64,000 nucleotides of DNA from Desmodus rotundus (taxonomy: Eukaryota > Chordata > Mammalia > Chiroptera > Phyllostomidae), in the NCBI RefSeq assembly GCF_022682495.2, contig NC_071396.1, positions 54,184,022-54,248,021 on the forward strand, written 5' to 3'. Numbering within the stretch: the first letter of the stretch is position 1; each line of letters opens with the position of its first letter. Made by a program: the position numbers and the translations under genes. Shown piece by piece: positions 41,376 to 53,895 of the stretch. The notes beneath the pieces are model-generated. The model was not told where the DNA came from and searched no databases. It saw only the letters and a program-made list of their open reading frames with translations.

Positions 41376-42028
41376 CCGAGGTCTGTCCAGAAGGTATCCA
41401 GCCATGAAAAATAGAGACATTTATTGAAGAGATACAAGAAACATTGTACATAGGATGATGATGCCTCAGTCCCCTTCCAAGTAGGCACCTTGGGATCTCA
41501 CACAGTTCTCCCAATTGCTATCAGCTGCCCCATTGTATTTTCCTGAATCTCATAGTCAGTCTGAAATCTCTTCCCTTTCAAAGGTGATTTTGGTTTTGGG
41601 AAAAGCCATAGTTGCAGGGCGCCAAATCTTGCTGTAGATTTGATATTTTGCCAAAAAATTCTGCATAAGAAGTGATGCATGAGCGGGTGTGTTTTGCGAT
41701 GAAGCTGCCAGTCACCAGGTGCTCATAGCTATGGCCTTCTGAATCATTCAAATAGTTTCCATGGAGAAATGTTCAAGCTTAACGCAAAATTTGATGCAGA
41801 TTCGCTGCTCTATTCGCTCAGTCATTTTGTTTGTGATGGCCACACAGTGTATATGCTCACTCAATATCATCTACTGCTCCCACTGAATAGTACAGTGAAG
41901 TCATCATTGTTCACACATGCGTATTCCAGTTCACCCTCCTTGGCTGCCAAGTTACACCAATGTCACATAAACTGTTCTCACTAAATTAACAATGGCTCAA
42001 TGGCTGGACTTTATCCAGACAGACATCA
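41376..42028 (-). mobile_element. Second type of mariner-like (Tc1/mariner) element
   Basis: Terminal inverted repeats of about 25 bp: left from 41381 (gtctgtccagaaggtatcca), right ending at 42024 (reverse complement gtctgtctggataaagtcca). The right flank shows a TA; the left TA is decayed. On the minus strand it encodes decayed transposase pieces. These are an N-terminal part with RICIKFCVKLE (about 41830-41750), then NTPAHASLLMQNFLAKY (about 41690-41640, the DNAPAH region) and LWLFPKPKSPLKGKRF with EIQENTMGQL (about 41620-41530). The middle of the protein is deleted. Unrelated in sequence to the mariners at 21963 and 39295. Confidence 0.8.
41498..41836 (-). pseudogene. Mariner-like transposase relic
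   Basis: The three islands described for the element make a colinear but internally deleted transposase. The N-terminal helix-turn-helix start is joined near 41690 to the region of the second catalytic Asp, where QNTPAH stands in place of the usual DNAPAH. The final part is FPKPKSPLKGKRF. Stops and frameshifts separate the islands and the third catalytic Asp is not seen. Non-functional. Confidence 0.7.
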
Positions 42029-42457
42029 TATATACAGATATACATATACAGACATAATACAGATATACAGAGATAGAATGTGTGTGTCTCTCTCCATCTC
42101 CCTCTCTCTATATAGATATCTATATAGAGATAAATATAGAGAGAGTTAGAGATAGAGATATCTATATATATATATAGAAGAGAGACTATGACAGATATAT
42201 CTCTATACCTATATCTGTATATTATCTGTCCCTCTCTTTCTATATATGGGGGGAGACAGAGAGAGAAAGAGAGAACATGATAGATCTCTCTCTCTTGCCA
42301 TATATATATATATATAGATAGATAGATATAGATATAGATATAGATAGAAAGAGTGACTTTGACAAATTTCTCTCTCTATACACACACACACACACAGATA
42401 GATAGATAGATAGATAGATACATATGGGGGAGACAGAGAAAGAGAGAACATGATAGA

Positions 42458-42498
<41 letters not shown>

Positions 42499-42660
42499 TT
42501 CTATTTATTTATCTATATAGATATAGATAGAAAGAGTGACTTTGACAGATTTCTCTCTATACACACACACACACACACATATAGATGGATAGATGGATAG
42601 ACAGATGGATAGATCGATAGATACATATGGGGGAGACAAAGGGAGAAATGGAGAACACGG
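42029..42660 (+). repeat. Compound microsatellite with higher-order repeats
   Basis: Mixed TATA, GATA, GA/CT and CA tracts. Non-microsatellite anchors recur: gggggagacagaga-type at about 42248, 42426 and 42629 (steps ~178 and ~203), and gagtgactttgaca at about 42351 and 42534 (step ~183). So at least three diverged ~180-200-bp units are present, each built as GGGGGAGACAGA, GATAGATCTCTC, (TA)n, (GATA)n, AAAGAGTGACTTTGACA, TCTCTC, (CA)n, (GATA)n. Confidence 0.9.
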
Positions 42661-43065
42661 CAGATTTACTTCAGGGATTTGGCACACATGATTGTAGGGG
42701 CTGATATGTTGGAAACCTTCAGAGCAGGCCAGCAGGATAGAGAGGCAGGGAGAAGTTGATGTTGCAGTTTGAATTTGAAGGTAATCTGGAGCCAGAATCC
42801 CTTCTTCCTTGAGGGACCTTAGTCTCCTCTCTTAAGGCTTTCAACTGATTGGATGAGGCCCACTACATTATGGAAGATTATCTGTTTTACTCAAAGTGCA
42901 CTGATTTAAATTTTAATTGCATCTAAAAGAAAAAGTATTACCTTCACAACTACACCTAGACTAGTGTTTGAATAAACACTGGGTACTAGGTCCTAGACAA
43001 AGTGACAGATGAAATTAAACACCACAGAGACCTACATGTGCAGGGATTGAATTGAGATTCCCAAC
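42661..43065 (+). repeat. Old interspersed repeat, right part
   Basis: 'ggcacacatgattgtagggg', 'gagaagttgatgttgcagtt', 'gcagtttgaatttgaaggta', 'aactgattggatgaggccca', 'gattatctgttttactcaaa' and 'agacaaagtgacagatgaaa' complete the repeat begun at 41308. The family is familiar but I cannot name it safely. Its normal internal TATA/GAGA stretch is where the microsatellite expanded. Confidence 0.65.
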
Positions 43066-44864
43066 CCCTAAGGCACTGATGTAATTGGTCTGGGATCAGA
43101 CTGAGAATTGAAATTTCTAAATCACCACCCCCAACTACCTTCTCCTACCTTCTTCCTGACTCCACACCTATCCAAGATTCTAAAACAAATCAAAGTTTGT
43201 AATCCAAGGCCCAGAAGTCTTGAGGTAATCCTAAAATTAGTTCTCCTAAAATCAGAGATGGAGAAAAAAAAGACAATTATAGTAAGCATAGAGAATTTTA
43301 GGGCTAAACAAAACAAAACCCTAACACTGACAACAAGCAAACACAATATGTTCTATCTAAGTCAGGTCTCCAAATCCAGTGCTTTTTTTGTAATCCTACT
43401 ACATCCATCTTGATTTTAAATTCTGTTGGGCCCAAACATCCAAAACTGAGTGTTTGTAGCTACCACAAAGTGGTAACTAATTAATAATTTTTAATGAAAT
43501 TAAACTTTCAAAATGTCATTTGGTTTGATTCCATACTATGGGAGGAGTGAGGGCTGTTGCAGAAGCAACAGTTTGGCTGATGCTTTCTGAGTGGATTCTG
43601 TAGAACAGAGGTCCTTGAAGAGTTGGACTTTGAAGGGGTTTCTTGGACAACTATGTATGTGCACATGGAACGTTATAGCCACCCCCCTGGAGAGTCATAA
43701 TTTATTTTTGTATAATCAAGCCTTCAATAAATTCTGCTGGGAAGAAACCCGATCAATTGTGTTTAATTTAGCATTTCTCAAATCCATCAAGCATCACTGT
43801 TTTCTCTCAAGCAATGCATGTTCACATCCCAAGAAGCACAGTTTAGAAAATGCATTTAAAAATGTAAAGACCACAAACAATAGTCTATATAATCAAGAAA
43901 AATAACCACATTTAGTGAACTGAAAAGCACAGTTGTGGTTAGATGCCTCCTTAGACCAGACCAGGCACATTCCTAACTTGCTGGGTCACTGAGGTTAAAT
44001 TCCTAGGGCTCAGGCCACTGCTGCTCCACTTGGCCCACCCTTAAAATCATACGACATTTGTAGAAGACTCCACAAGCCAGCAGACAAATTGTTAGCTGCC
44101 TTTACTAAAACAGAAATAGTTTCTTCAATAAAATGTTACTGGAAAAATGCTGAGAGGAAGATAACGCTTTAACCCACATCTAAACACTTAACTGGGACTG
44201 ATTTAAGTGTTAAAACAGTGAGGTCAAATTTGGGGCCATCTGCCTTAGAAACTGGGGTAGACAAACTAGTTTGGAGATAACTGTTTTGGGCTATTTCCAC
44301 AAAACAAGTTGAGTTATGAAGTGGGAGTTCAAGAAGGTAGAGACAGGGAAGCATATGGCCATCTGCCAGCACTTTGGGAAGGCTTTGTGTGAACTGTAAA
44401 AAGGTGCCCCTTCTGGGTACACGAATTACAGAAAGGCACCCTTCCTCCTGCAGGTTCTCTGCAGGCTTGAACCAGACCTAGGTCTTGAGGCTGTCGGTCC
44501 ACCCTTGCTGGCCCAGATGCTTGGGTGTCTTTGTGTGGAGTGGAGTATGCACTACTATATGTGGGGGCTGGAGGCAGGGGTGGGTCTGAACAGGAAGAGA
44601 AGATATTCAAGACAGAGAGGAAGAATGATGCAATGAGTGCAGGCTGGGTTGCTCAGACTTGTTGCAGACCTCCAGGGCCTTTGAAGAGTGTAGCATTTTA
44701 CACACGGCTGGTAGCAGCTATGAGAGGCTTATGGCATGATTGTTTGAACTTAAGATAATCTCATTCTGTTTTTCTTAAAAATGAGGAAATATTTCTATTA
44801 TTTTATTTTAGTAGCAGAGTGACTTAAACCAAAAACCATTGTTCTATGAGCAAATGGATTTTAG
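43066..44864. other. Unassigned, mostly unique sequence
   Basis: No repeat family or gene recognised. Frames at 43108-43413, 43591-43905 and 44329-44610 have no domain or splice support. A short AAAAC tract lies near 43305. Confidence 0.4.
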
Positions 44865-46330
44865 GAAATTCATTTACTCATTATTAAACAAATTGAGCCA
44901 CTTCCATGAATTTAGCACTGTTCTAGTCTCGGGAGACACTGTGGGAAACAGGTTAAATACTGTTCTTCCTCTTTCTGAGTTTACACCACAGCAGAGAAGA
45001 TGAAAATTAAATAATGATAATCAATGGGATGACAGTAATGATAGAGAGAATACATGGAGGTGAGGAGGGGAGATATCCTTCTCTACCCTAATTTGACTTC
45101 CTTCAGGGGCCAGAGAGGTGCCATAGGCCATAAGGGACCATAAAAGGCAAAAAGGTAGAGAGGAAAGCTATAGAAAGCTTGGAGAATCCCAAAGCAGGAA
45201 GAAATCAAAATCGCCTAATTATTGAATAGCAGGAGAAGAGTGGCATGAGTTAAGGATGGATAATTTAGACAGAGCACAGACAGTAAGAGGTTTTTAGTCA
45301 CACTAGGGGTTGCAGTGTGATGAATTAATGAGGAGTGAGACTAGAATTAGGGAAACTGTCATAGTAATTCAGGCGAAACCTTATGGTGGTATGAGGAGTA
45401 GGGGAAACTGGTTGTATTGGAAAGCTATTTAGCTGGTGGGCAGCTCGGTGGAAGGAACATCTGCTAAGGAGGAAAAATTAAGATAGGAATTGAGGAAGAA
45501 GGTTTCCAGGATGATTTCCAGGCTTATGAATAAGACAACTCGTGGAACAATGGTGCCATTTACAGAGATATGAAAGCAATTCTGGAAGAGAAGCATGTTC
45601 AACGGGAGTTCAGTTTGATCACATTGGGTATAAACAGTCTCTTAGACATTTTGGTGGATACGTTCAGGGGACAGGAATAGCTAGGTCTGCAGGCATAGAA
45701 ATGGATGATAAGATCGCTCAGAGAGAGGGTGCACAGAGAAAGATGTGAAGGTCCTGGGATGGGCTTGGCCAAGAAAAGATGTTTGCTTAGGAACTAAGAG
45801 TTGTCAGAGGGATGAGTCAAACAGGTTTTGATGGTATAGATTCCAAAGAAGGGCAGGCTTTTAAGAGGGAATTAGGATTGAAATCTAAGGTCCTAGAGAT
45901 ATTAATAAGAACCAAAAAAGTGCCCTTCACATTTGGCAGTTAGGAGATCACTGATCACTTGAGTAGGTAATGCACTGAGTGGACATTAGGAGTAGGATTC
46001 AGAGATGACCGAGCAGGCAGAGGGGAACTGGAGAAGTAGGAAGCCAACTTGGAAAGAATCTGTGATCCATGCTAGACAGCTTGGAGGTGCAGCGTGATTG
46101 GACCATTTTGTGGTTGGGCAAGGGGAAAAATGTTGAAGAGAACCTTCATATGTTGGCACTGAATAGAGGAAAAAGAGGAAGCTAAAGATACCAAAGAAGG
46201 AAGGAATCAGTGATTGGGAAGAGTCCTTGAAGAAGGCAGAATAGAACGGGCCATGAAGTTAGCCTTGAGTAGACGGATGGCACCTCTTCCTGTGGGGCAG
46301 AGGTGAAAGAGCAAGGCCTAGGTGTGAGAA
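44865..46330 (-). repeat. Long L2 LINE, antisense, about 1.45 kb
   Basis: Starts with the antisense L2 terminus ('ggaaattcatttactcatta', 'tttagcactgttctagtctc', 'ctttctgagtttacacca'). It continues through blocks normally lost in L2 fossils: 'catagtaattcaggcgaaac', 'ggtttccaggatgatttcc', 'aacaatggtgccatttacag', 'cttagacattttggtggata' and 'gaatctgtgatccatgct'. Length and colinearity suggest one copy, though short inserts cannot be excluded. The open frame at 45542-45748 is incidental. Confidence 0.65.
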
Positions 46331-47993
46331 TGAAGTGAGAGGTAGCAGTTAGGAAAGCCAAGCTAGTTTATCCTTGAAAGCTTTTCTTTCTTTCCACAAA
46401 GTAGGCTGTGGGATAATCAGCTGAGGGATGGCTTCGTTTTCAGCTATTCACTATACTTTTTCTAGTCTCTTTATTATTCCTCATGATACTGATTTCTCAT
46501 TTGTTGTATAGATTATTGTTTGATGTGTCCTGAAAACTTCTTCTTCACTTTAAACATTAGAGATTTCAGCCAAAGTATGTGAGTTGGATGATGATTAAAG
46601 GGAAGTTTCCTATTTAAAAAAAAAAAAGAAAGAAAGAAAGAAAAGAAAAGAGTCATCTTAGATGATGTGATACACCATTACACTGTTGAGACCAGAGAAA
46701 ATATTTTACCTCATAATGCACAGAATAAAGTTTTAGAGAAAATATATTCAAGCATTTCACTAAAAGAACATGAGAAAATTTTACTAAGTGACTGGGCTTC
46801 CTCCTGCCTCCTCCCTCCCAGTGCCCACTTTCTTTCTTTTGTATCATTCTTTTTAATGCTGCAGCAGTTGCCAAGTTTATAATACTGTCTTTCATTCCTG
46901 ATCTGAAAAGGATTTTTTTCTTTATTTTTCCTCCAAACGCACTTATACAGCAAAATGTTTTTTCCAAGTTGTCATAGGAGATTGACAATTTACCATCTGC
47001 TTTTAAGTACGCAAAAGATTCTTTTTAAAACATCATGCCTTAAGATAGTAGTTTCTTTCTGCTTATCTTTATATCTTCTATCTTCTTTCCCCATTTGGGT
47101 TTATGGATGATGTCCAGTATCTGGGCCTGGGTGAGAGATGCTATCTCATCCAAAAGCTGTAAAGCTTCTGGGAGCTACCCAGGACAGTTAGGAAGATTGG
47201 TTAAAGAGAGGAGGCTGGCTAACCTCTGCTCCCTGCCCTTCGGAGATGTACCTCATTAAGGTCAGATTTCAGGACTGCCACAATAATGCAAAACCAACCT
47301 AAATCAGAGTTCTGAAAACCATACTTGAAATGACAAGTCGGTCTGGAGAAATCTGTAAGTAGTACAAATCAGCCTCCAGACTGAGTTCTGTCAAGTTGGT
47401 GAGAAGCTTATTATATATCAAGTTCTATTTTCTCTCTTCAGCTTGCTCTTACTTTTTTCTGTCAGTGAAAAGACTTTGGGAGAACAGCTATGATAGTGGA
47501 ATAGCAAAATTTGAGTCAAATGTGACTTTAAAATTTTTTTTCACTTTGGCTCTTTATTTTGGGGCACAAAATCTTGTGTAAAACATTTACACGTATTAGA
47601 CAACCTTCTTAGAAGTATAGCTTATAATTGCTGGCTCTACTTTTTCACTTCTCAATCATTCTTTTATTTGGATCTTTTAAAGTTACAAAAGTAATGCAAC
47701 ATCAAATAATACGTGAGAGGTTTTTTTAAGTTAGTATTCACTGCAGCCTCCCTCTCCAATACTCCAAGGGGGAGAAGTAATAATTTGGGATGTTTTCTCC
47801 TATGCCTTTCTCTACTTGCACATTAATCACTCTTCATTAAATCAAATATTCATTTCTTTCCAGTCTTTGTCTTATTTGACCCCTAAAGACTATTGAACAC
47901 TGTTAGTTAAACTTTCCTTCTTGAGACCCTCTCCTTTCTTGCTTTTCATGACTTTCTACTTTTCTGGTTTCTATCCTATCTCCATCCCTTCCT
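46331..47993. other. Unassigned sequence with an A-rich tract
   Basis: A13 plus (GAAA)n at 46616-46652 is a simple repeat. The remainder, including overlapping frames at 46653-46988, has no recognised repeat or gene. Confidence 0.45.
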
Positions 47994-48052
47994 ATTATTA
48001 TAATTATAATAATAATAATTATTATTATTATTATCCTCCTCCTCCTCCTCCC
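47994..48052 (+). repeat. Compound (TAA)n/(TCC)n microsatellite
   Basis: ATTATA/TAA units pass into ATT units and then CCT units. An intrastrand fold between TAA and TTA blocks is possible. Confidence 0.95.
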
Positions 48053-50239
48053 TTATTCCTCTGCCTGCGTGTCAACTCTAGTGTTCTAGCCTGTGCAAGG
48101 TGACGGTATCTCAGGAAACCCCCTGCACAGAATTACAGAAACTTTTGGACAAAATAAGAATTTATCCAATCTCTTCATTTTTATTGACATAAGAAACCAA
48201 GGCAAAGGGGGTGAAGAAATAACATATCTAACGTTATTTTAGAGCCTGAGCCAGAAACAAAAATGTCCTGACTTAAAATCTAGATCTCGATAAAGGTTAG
48301 CAAGCTACCAATTCTCTGATATGTTTCTTTTTATTTACTATTCTTCTTTTTTTAACTTTTGGCTTGGTAGTAGCAGAATTGTGAGGTAAACCTAAGTCTT
48401 AAAACATGTTTTTTTTTGAGCCCAATTGGAGCCATAATATGCTATGTAGGATTTCACCTGGGCCAGTTCCCAGAAAGAACTAAGGAGGACAATTTGTTTC
48501 ATTTATCCTGAAAACATAAAAGAGTAACAAGTTCCCCTAAATATTGGGATAAATTCTAACTGGCACAGAAGGAGAGCTGAAGGGCCCTTTGATGAGGCGC
48601 CTCCCAGAAGCATTCAGGAAGCTATAGGCACTGGGAAGAGCCACGAGTCAAACTCCCTGATTCGCTCAGTAACAGCTTCTAAGGTATAAACCCACCGAGT
48701 GTGCTCTGAAGGCCCTGGGGGTACCACTTATGTGCCTAGCCTTATGCTAAACCCTTTTCAAATAGTGACCGTATTTTCCAAGCTCAACACTCGGGCTTAT
48801 CATATGATCACAGAAAAGGCCATTTCAAAGTTGAGTCATTTTGTAACTGCTATGCCAAGGAGTGTTACAGGAATACAAGTCATGGTTTTTATCACCCGGA
48901 TATTGCAATCTATTGAGTGTAACAAGATACTGTGCACAGCAGGATTGTAAAATGAAGCCTTGTGTATTAGTTTTTAGCCGAGAGCCCCAAACCTGAAAAC
49001 AAGAATTATAAGTTAGCAAAAGTTATAATTACAGCCCTTCTTTGGGGCACGCTGAGAAATTCTAAAACCAGCTCTACCAGCCTTAGTGATCACTCCCCTC
49101 TGGCTCTGAAAGCAGTTGAGGTTGGACAGGCTGGGGGAGGGAGAGAGAATTTCTTTGAGTTTGTCTCAGCTGCGGAGAACTGACTCATCCAAGGTCACAC
49201 CCCTTGTTGGGGCCCACATCCAAGGCTGGCTGATGTGGGTGTGTGAAGGACGAGCAGCCTTGGGACAACTCTGAAGGCCATGGAAGCTCTATAGCTCCCT
49301 GTGGGCTTGGCTGAGGCTGTCACTGGGCCCTTCAGCTGCTCTACCTCTCCCACTGTGCACCTGCCTGCACTTATCCCTTCCCTTCCATAGGTGTTGATCC
49401 CACAGATGCTCCTTTAGAATCTTCCTGTACACTAACTCCTGTCTCAGGGTCAGCGTCCAGGAAACCCAGCCCACAGCAGGAGTGGGCAGGTGCTTTTCTC
49501 TCACCTGCAGCCAAGCCAGTGAGTGCTCTAGTGGACCCCTGGGAAGCATGACATATGTCTCCTGGATTTGGGAAACAAAATGGACTCAGGCCTGTCATGC
49601 CAGCAGAAGCTTAGAACCATAGGACACAATGCTGAGAGAGAGAAAGGGGAAGAGAGAAGGAGAGGGACTGTGTGAGGCTGGGAGAGAGTTCCTCCTGTGA
49701 GGACAGAGCGAGTGTCTGAGGAAGACAGAGAGCAAAAAGGCACACAGAGCTCTGAGGCCCGGCCAGGGATGGAAGTCACGAGTCAGCTCCATGCCAACGG
49801 CAGTTAGTTGATGGTGAACACTTGAGAATTAGGATTAAAGAGTTTTACTCTGTATTTGGATTTAGTGAAGAAGATGTGGAAACATTAGCTACATCTCTGT
49901 GGCTGCAGGAAGAGGGGGAATTGCAGCATAGATTTATCATCTCTGGAATAGACTGGTAGAGAAGAGAATCTATATAAATCACTAATTTTTTTTTGACATA
50001 GAAGCTAAGTAGAATGGTATTTGCCATTCTTCATGCCAGAGCCAGAAGTGAGTTTTCAGGAAGACAGACCTGCTCAGATGGCTCCTCTGACGGAAGACAT
50101 CAATAGCGCCCACTTTGGGATGCTCCAGAGGCTCTGCGTGGCCTGACTCTGGCCACACTTGCCACATGCTCCCTCTGCTAGGCCCTTCCAAGCCACTCAG
50201 GGTTCCTTTCTCACATTGCTCCACATCTCGATATGCTTG
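48053..50239. other. Unassigned sequence with a polypurine stretch
   Basis: A weak antisense MIR trace lies at 48700-48770. 49630-49740 is purine-rich (GAGAGA and GGAAGA words). Frames at 49289-49792 read through GC-richer sequence on the minus strand in several frames with no domain and are not called as genes. Confidence 0.4.
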
Positions 50240-50530
50240 TTCATTGTGGTCTCTCTACCTGGCACGCCCCCTGATCCTGCTTGCTTCTCAATCCCCAGGC
50301 TCTGATACCTTCTCTTCTAAGAAGCCTTCCTGAGACATACTTTCCTGTCCAAAGTTGCTCCCATTCCCCTTTTTGGGTACCACTCTATCTTGTCTCACAA
50401 ACCCTGTATCACGCTATATTGAAATATCTGTTCTTCACTTTGACTGCAGTTTCCTTGAAGGCTATTCTTATTCATCTTTGGTTCCTTAGCTCTCAGCACT
50501 GTGGCTGACACACAATAAGCACCTCATATT
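50240..50530 (+). repeat. L2 LINE 3' portion
   Basis: 'taagaagccttcctgagaca', 'gtttccttgaaggctattc', 'ctctcagcactgtggctgac' and 'acacaataagcacctcat' follow L2 3' order. Confidence 0.7.
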
Positions 50531-52949
50531 TTGAGTGAATGAGAGATGCTGAGAGTCATTACGGGACACTTCATGGAGTGAGTCAGAATTAAATATGATG
50601 ATGAAATTCTTGGGCCGAGTGGCTTAGAGAGGACTTGTCCACTGTTTCCCATGAAAACCCAGAGGATCTTGAATGGGTATTACTGCAATTCAGTTTTGCA
50701 TGGTTGGGAACTTTTATAGCATAGACACTAATCCACCTCCCTTGGAATTCTTACTATTTGAAGAAGGAAATCTCACCTGACAGATGGCTTAATGTTCAGG
50801 CAGACTGTATTTGTACAGCTGCAGAATCTTTCCCAAACAAGATGTTTAAGGTCTCCTCTCTTTATGCAGGAAATCTGGTGACCAAGGGAAAATATTACAC
50901 CTTTTTGCCAGAGCCTGGAGAACTGTGGGGAACACCATGCCCATTAAAGATCATCATTTACAGAAATCCTTTAAAGTTTTCCCTCTTCTTTCTGGGATGT
51001 GTATGTGTGTGTGTGTGCACATGCATGCGTGTACAAAGTGTCTTTGGGTTGTAAATTAAACCCTTCAGAAGTCTATGGGTCAGGGAAGAATGGAAGCCTG
51101 AACGTCCAGGCATCCAGACAACCCACCAGAAGCCTGACCACGTGACAGGCTCCACGGACAGCTCTTAAGCTGTCAAAAGAGTGTCTTGTAGAGTTTGTCC
51201 TGGAGTAATTCCTTCAGTTAAGCTCCTGTTTGCTCTGCAACCATCTTATTGAGTGGAGAACTACAATGATGCAGCTCAGGAGAAAAAAGTTCCAGCCACA
51301 ACTACCTAGAATGCTCATTCAATACAGTGCTTGTAGAGGAACTGAATTCACCTGCATAAGATTGTCAGGGCCATGTATGGCCATAGAATAGACATCAGAA
51401 CTCTTCCCTGCAAGCTGAAAGGAGCCACAAAGTTTATACAGGATGTCATGCATCCAAGTGAGATTTCTGGAGCAACTCTGCTTGCTAAGCCTATGGCTTT
51501 GAGGTTCTGGGGGTTGTAGGTCCCTCCTTTGTGGATTCACATGGGAAGGGTGCTTAGCCCCTTCTATCATTGTACCTGAACCCTTTGAGGTTTAGGATAC
51601 TGTGGAAGATGGTTTAAACAGGCAGAAACATGGGGTTTTGGGACTTGATGGCACCTTCAATTTCTATCATCAAACATGCAAGAAGAATGGGGGCAGCTAT
51701 CATGACAGCTAAGGGACTCCAGTCATGGACTCCTTACAATGGAAGAGTAAGTGGGAAGAAAGGGTGATGGTGTGCTCCAAAGTTTTACTTTCTGAAGCTT
51801 TGCATGATGTCTAGCACCCCTCTTTGGAATAGGTATGATGGTTGAAGAATCAGAGCCAACTGTTGAAATATAAAATAAAAATAAGAACAGGTTGGGTACA
51901 TAGAGAAAAGCTGAAAACATGTCCAAATATTCTCTCTCCTTCAAAAGGAGAAAAAGTTCATGTGTCTTAGAATCTTTGGGTCTGGTTAAAGGAACATCTT
52001 TTGCCTCTGTGTAAATATATCTTTGTTCAATGGCAGAGAGAAATTACGAGAAAGGAGAATGAGAGAGAGCAGTTTCAAACTCTCAAACTCCAGGTGAGAG
52101 TCTTCAGTATTCTACATCAGTGGAATAAAAATAATCCACTGCTGTTATCCTTCAGTGGAAATATACCAGGACATCCAAGCTGATGCCACTTTGAGAATCA
52201 AAAGTGATGTACTGAAGAGCCCAGATCGTACATGGGCTTCGTCATTTTGGTGAATGGTTCTGGGATATAATGTGCCTCAAGCCAAGGCAGTGGAACATAC
52301 TGGACTTTTGCAGGAGCTATTGGCAAAAAGGGACTCTCTTCAGGGGTTGCTAATATGGAGAGCCTTCCTGGAAAAAAAGGAAAGCAAAGCCAACAGGGAA
52401 AACAGCTGAACTGAAAGATGAGGAGGGAGAATGAGCACATGGTTGCCTAGATCTAGATCTGTCTTAAAGTAGAAACAACACTCGATTTCCAGTTAAAGGA
52501 ATCAATCAGTTCTATTTTTTTTGCTCAAGGTAGTTTGAATAGGTTTCTGTCACTTACCAAAAAAAAAAAAAAAGAAAGAAAAGAAAGAATCTTGCCTAAT
52601 ACAGAAATGCAGAGCAGAGCTGGAAGTGCTCAGCTTGGACTCCAGACAACCTCAATGAAGTTAAATTTCAGAAAACAAGGATTAACTGGGACCCTGAAGT
52701 TGGAGTTGAAAAAAGGGAAGAACACAGTATCTCATGGAAGCCCTTCCCAAACAGCTCTCAAACTCTTTCACAGTGTTGTTTTTCATGTTCTCTGGTATGC
52801 GGGCTCTTTTAAGACAGTATGCTACCTTAGTGGATCAATACTACAAAGCTTCTTTACCTGGTTTTCTCCTTCGACTTACTCCTTTGAGGCGCATGCCATT
52901 CCCAGGTAGAGCTCCCTGATCCTGTTTCTCTTACTTGGCTTCTTTTTGT
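50531..52949. other. Mostly unique sequence with simple repeats
   Basis: (GT)n at 51000-51020 and an A/GAAA tract at 52559-52590. No recognised repeats or genes otherwise. Frames of 98 codons (50758-51054) and 124 codons (52535-52909) run partly through these simple repeats and lack domains. Confidence 0.45.
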
Positions 52950-53110
52950 CTGCCTTTCTCTATTGTAACACTGTCACAGATGAATGCTTTCTAACCCATC
53001 TGTCTCTCCAGATAGACTGCTATCCCAGACAGCAGAGATTGCCCATATTCATGCGCATATTCCCTGAGCCTAGCCCAAGGCCTGCCATACTACATGTTGC
53101 ATTGAATTGA
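52950..53110 (+). repeat. L2 LINE 3' end
   Basis: 'cagacagcagagattgccca', 'ctgagcctagcccaaggcct' and 'catgttgcattgaattgaat' resemble the L2 terminus. Confidence 0.5.
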
Positions 53111-53259
53111 ATTTGAGGTTCAGTCAGACTTAACTGTCTACCTCTCAACACCCAGCTTCTTCCTCCTTGGAACTCTCAGAGACTTCCCTGCCTTGGAGCT
53201 CAATCTGGTACTCACGGTTTCATGCTTGACCTTGTCAGTTATGAAAACCTTTGTCTGTA

Positions 53260-53445
53260 AACATATTTATTTATTGAACACTTACCAAGTAAGCACTCTA
53301 TGTGCTTTCACCCATTCACCCATTCAGTCCTCACAACAGCCTCTCCGTCTTACAGATGAAGAGACCAGACCTGAAAAGTTAACTAGTTTGTCCAGGGTCT
53401 CCTAGCTCCTAAGCAGTGTGGCCAGGAATTCAGAACAAGCAGCAT
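53260..53445 (-). repeat. MIR SINE, antisense
   Basis: 'tttattgaacacttaccaag', 'tcagtcctcacaacagcctc', 'cttacagatgaagagacc' and 'gtttgtccagggtctcctag'. First of four MIRs within about 0.85 kb. Confidence 0.75.
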
Positions 53446-53499
53446 ATTCCTCATCATGACCCTGATTTCAACTGCAACATTATCAGTTCTTGGTGGGTG

Positions 53500-53695
53500 A
53501 AACATGCTTCATTTGTATTGTTGAATTACCCTCTCAACAACACTATTCGGTACTGGTTATTAGTCCCATTTTCCAGATAAGAAGATTGAGACAGTAAGGT
53601 TAAGTCATTTGTCCAAGACCACTTGGCTGCTAAGTGGAAGAGCTAAAATTAAACCCTGGCTGTCTCAGCCCAGAGCCCTGATTCATCAACTGCTG
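53500..53695 (-). repeat. MIR SINE, antisense
   Basis: 'accctctcaacaacactatt', 'gtcccattttccagataaga', 'aagtcatttgtccaagacca' and 'ctgctaagtggaagagct'. Confidence 0.8.
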
Positions 53696-53754
53696 TGACA
53701 GTTGTCTATTAATTGATTGGTGTTATCAGTGTTAGGAGTTACCAGTGTTATCTG

Positions 53755-53895
53755 ACCTTTAAATACCATTTGTTGTTCTTACTGTTTAATGGGTATAATG
53801 ATACCTACTTCATAGGGTTGTTATAAGAGCTTCAACCTATGTAAAATTCCAAGAGTGTTTGGCATATAGTAAATGTTCAACAAATGGTAGTTATG
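53755..53895 (+). repeat. MIR SINE 3' half
   Basis: 'gggtataatgatacctactt', 'catagggttgttataagagc' and 'tttggcatatagtaaatgtt'. Opposite orientation to its neighbours. Confidence 0.8.

Noticed and set aside
42209..42451. Antisense frame rich in Y, S, L and I
   Set aside because: Translation of the compound microsatellite, not a protein.
41376..42660. CRISPR-like or satellite array
   Set aside because: The repeats are microsatellite units with variable length, not regularly spaced direct repeats with unique spacers; the source is a mammalian genome.
49289..49792. GC-richer segment with overlapping antisense frames as an exon cluster
   Set aside because: Several frames are open at once, as expected for stop-poor GC-rich DNA; no splice sites flank a single consistent frame and no domain is seen.
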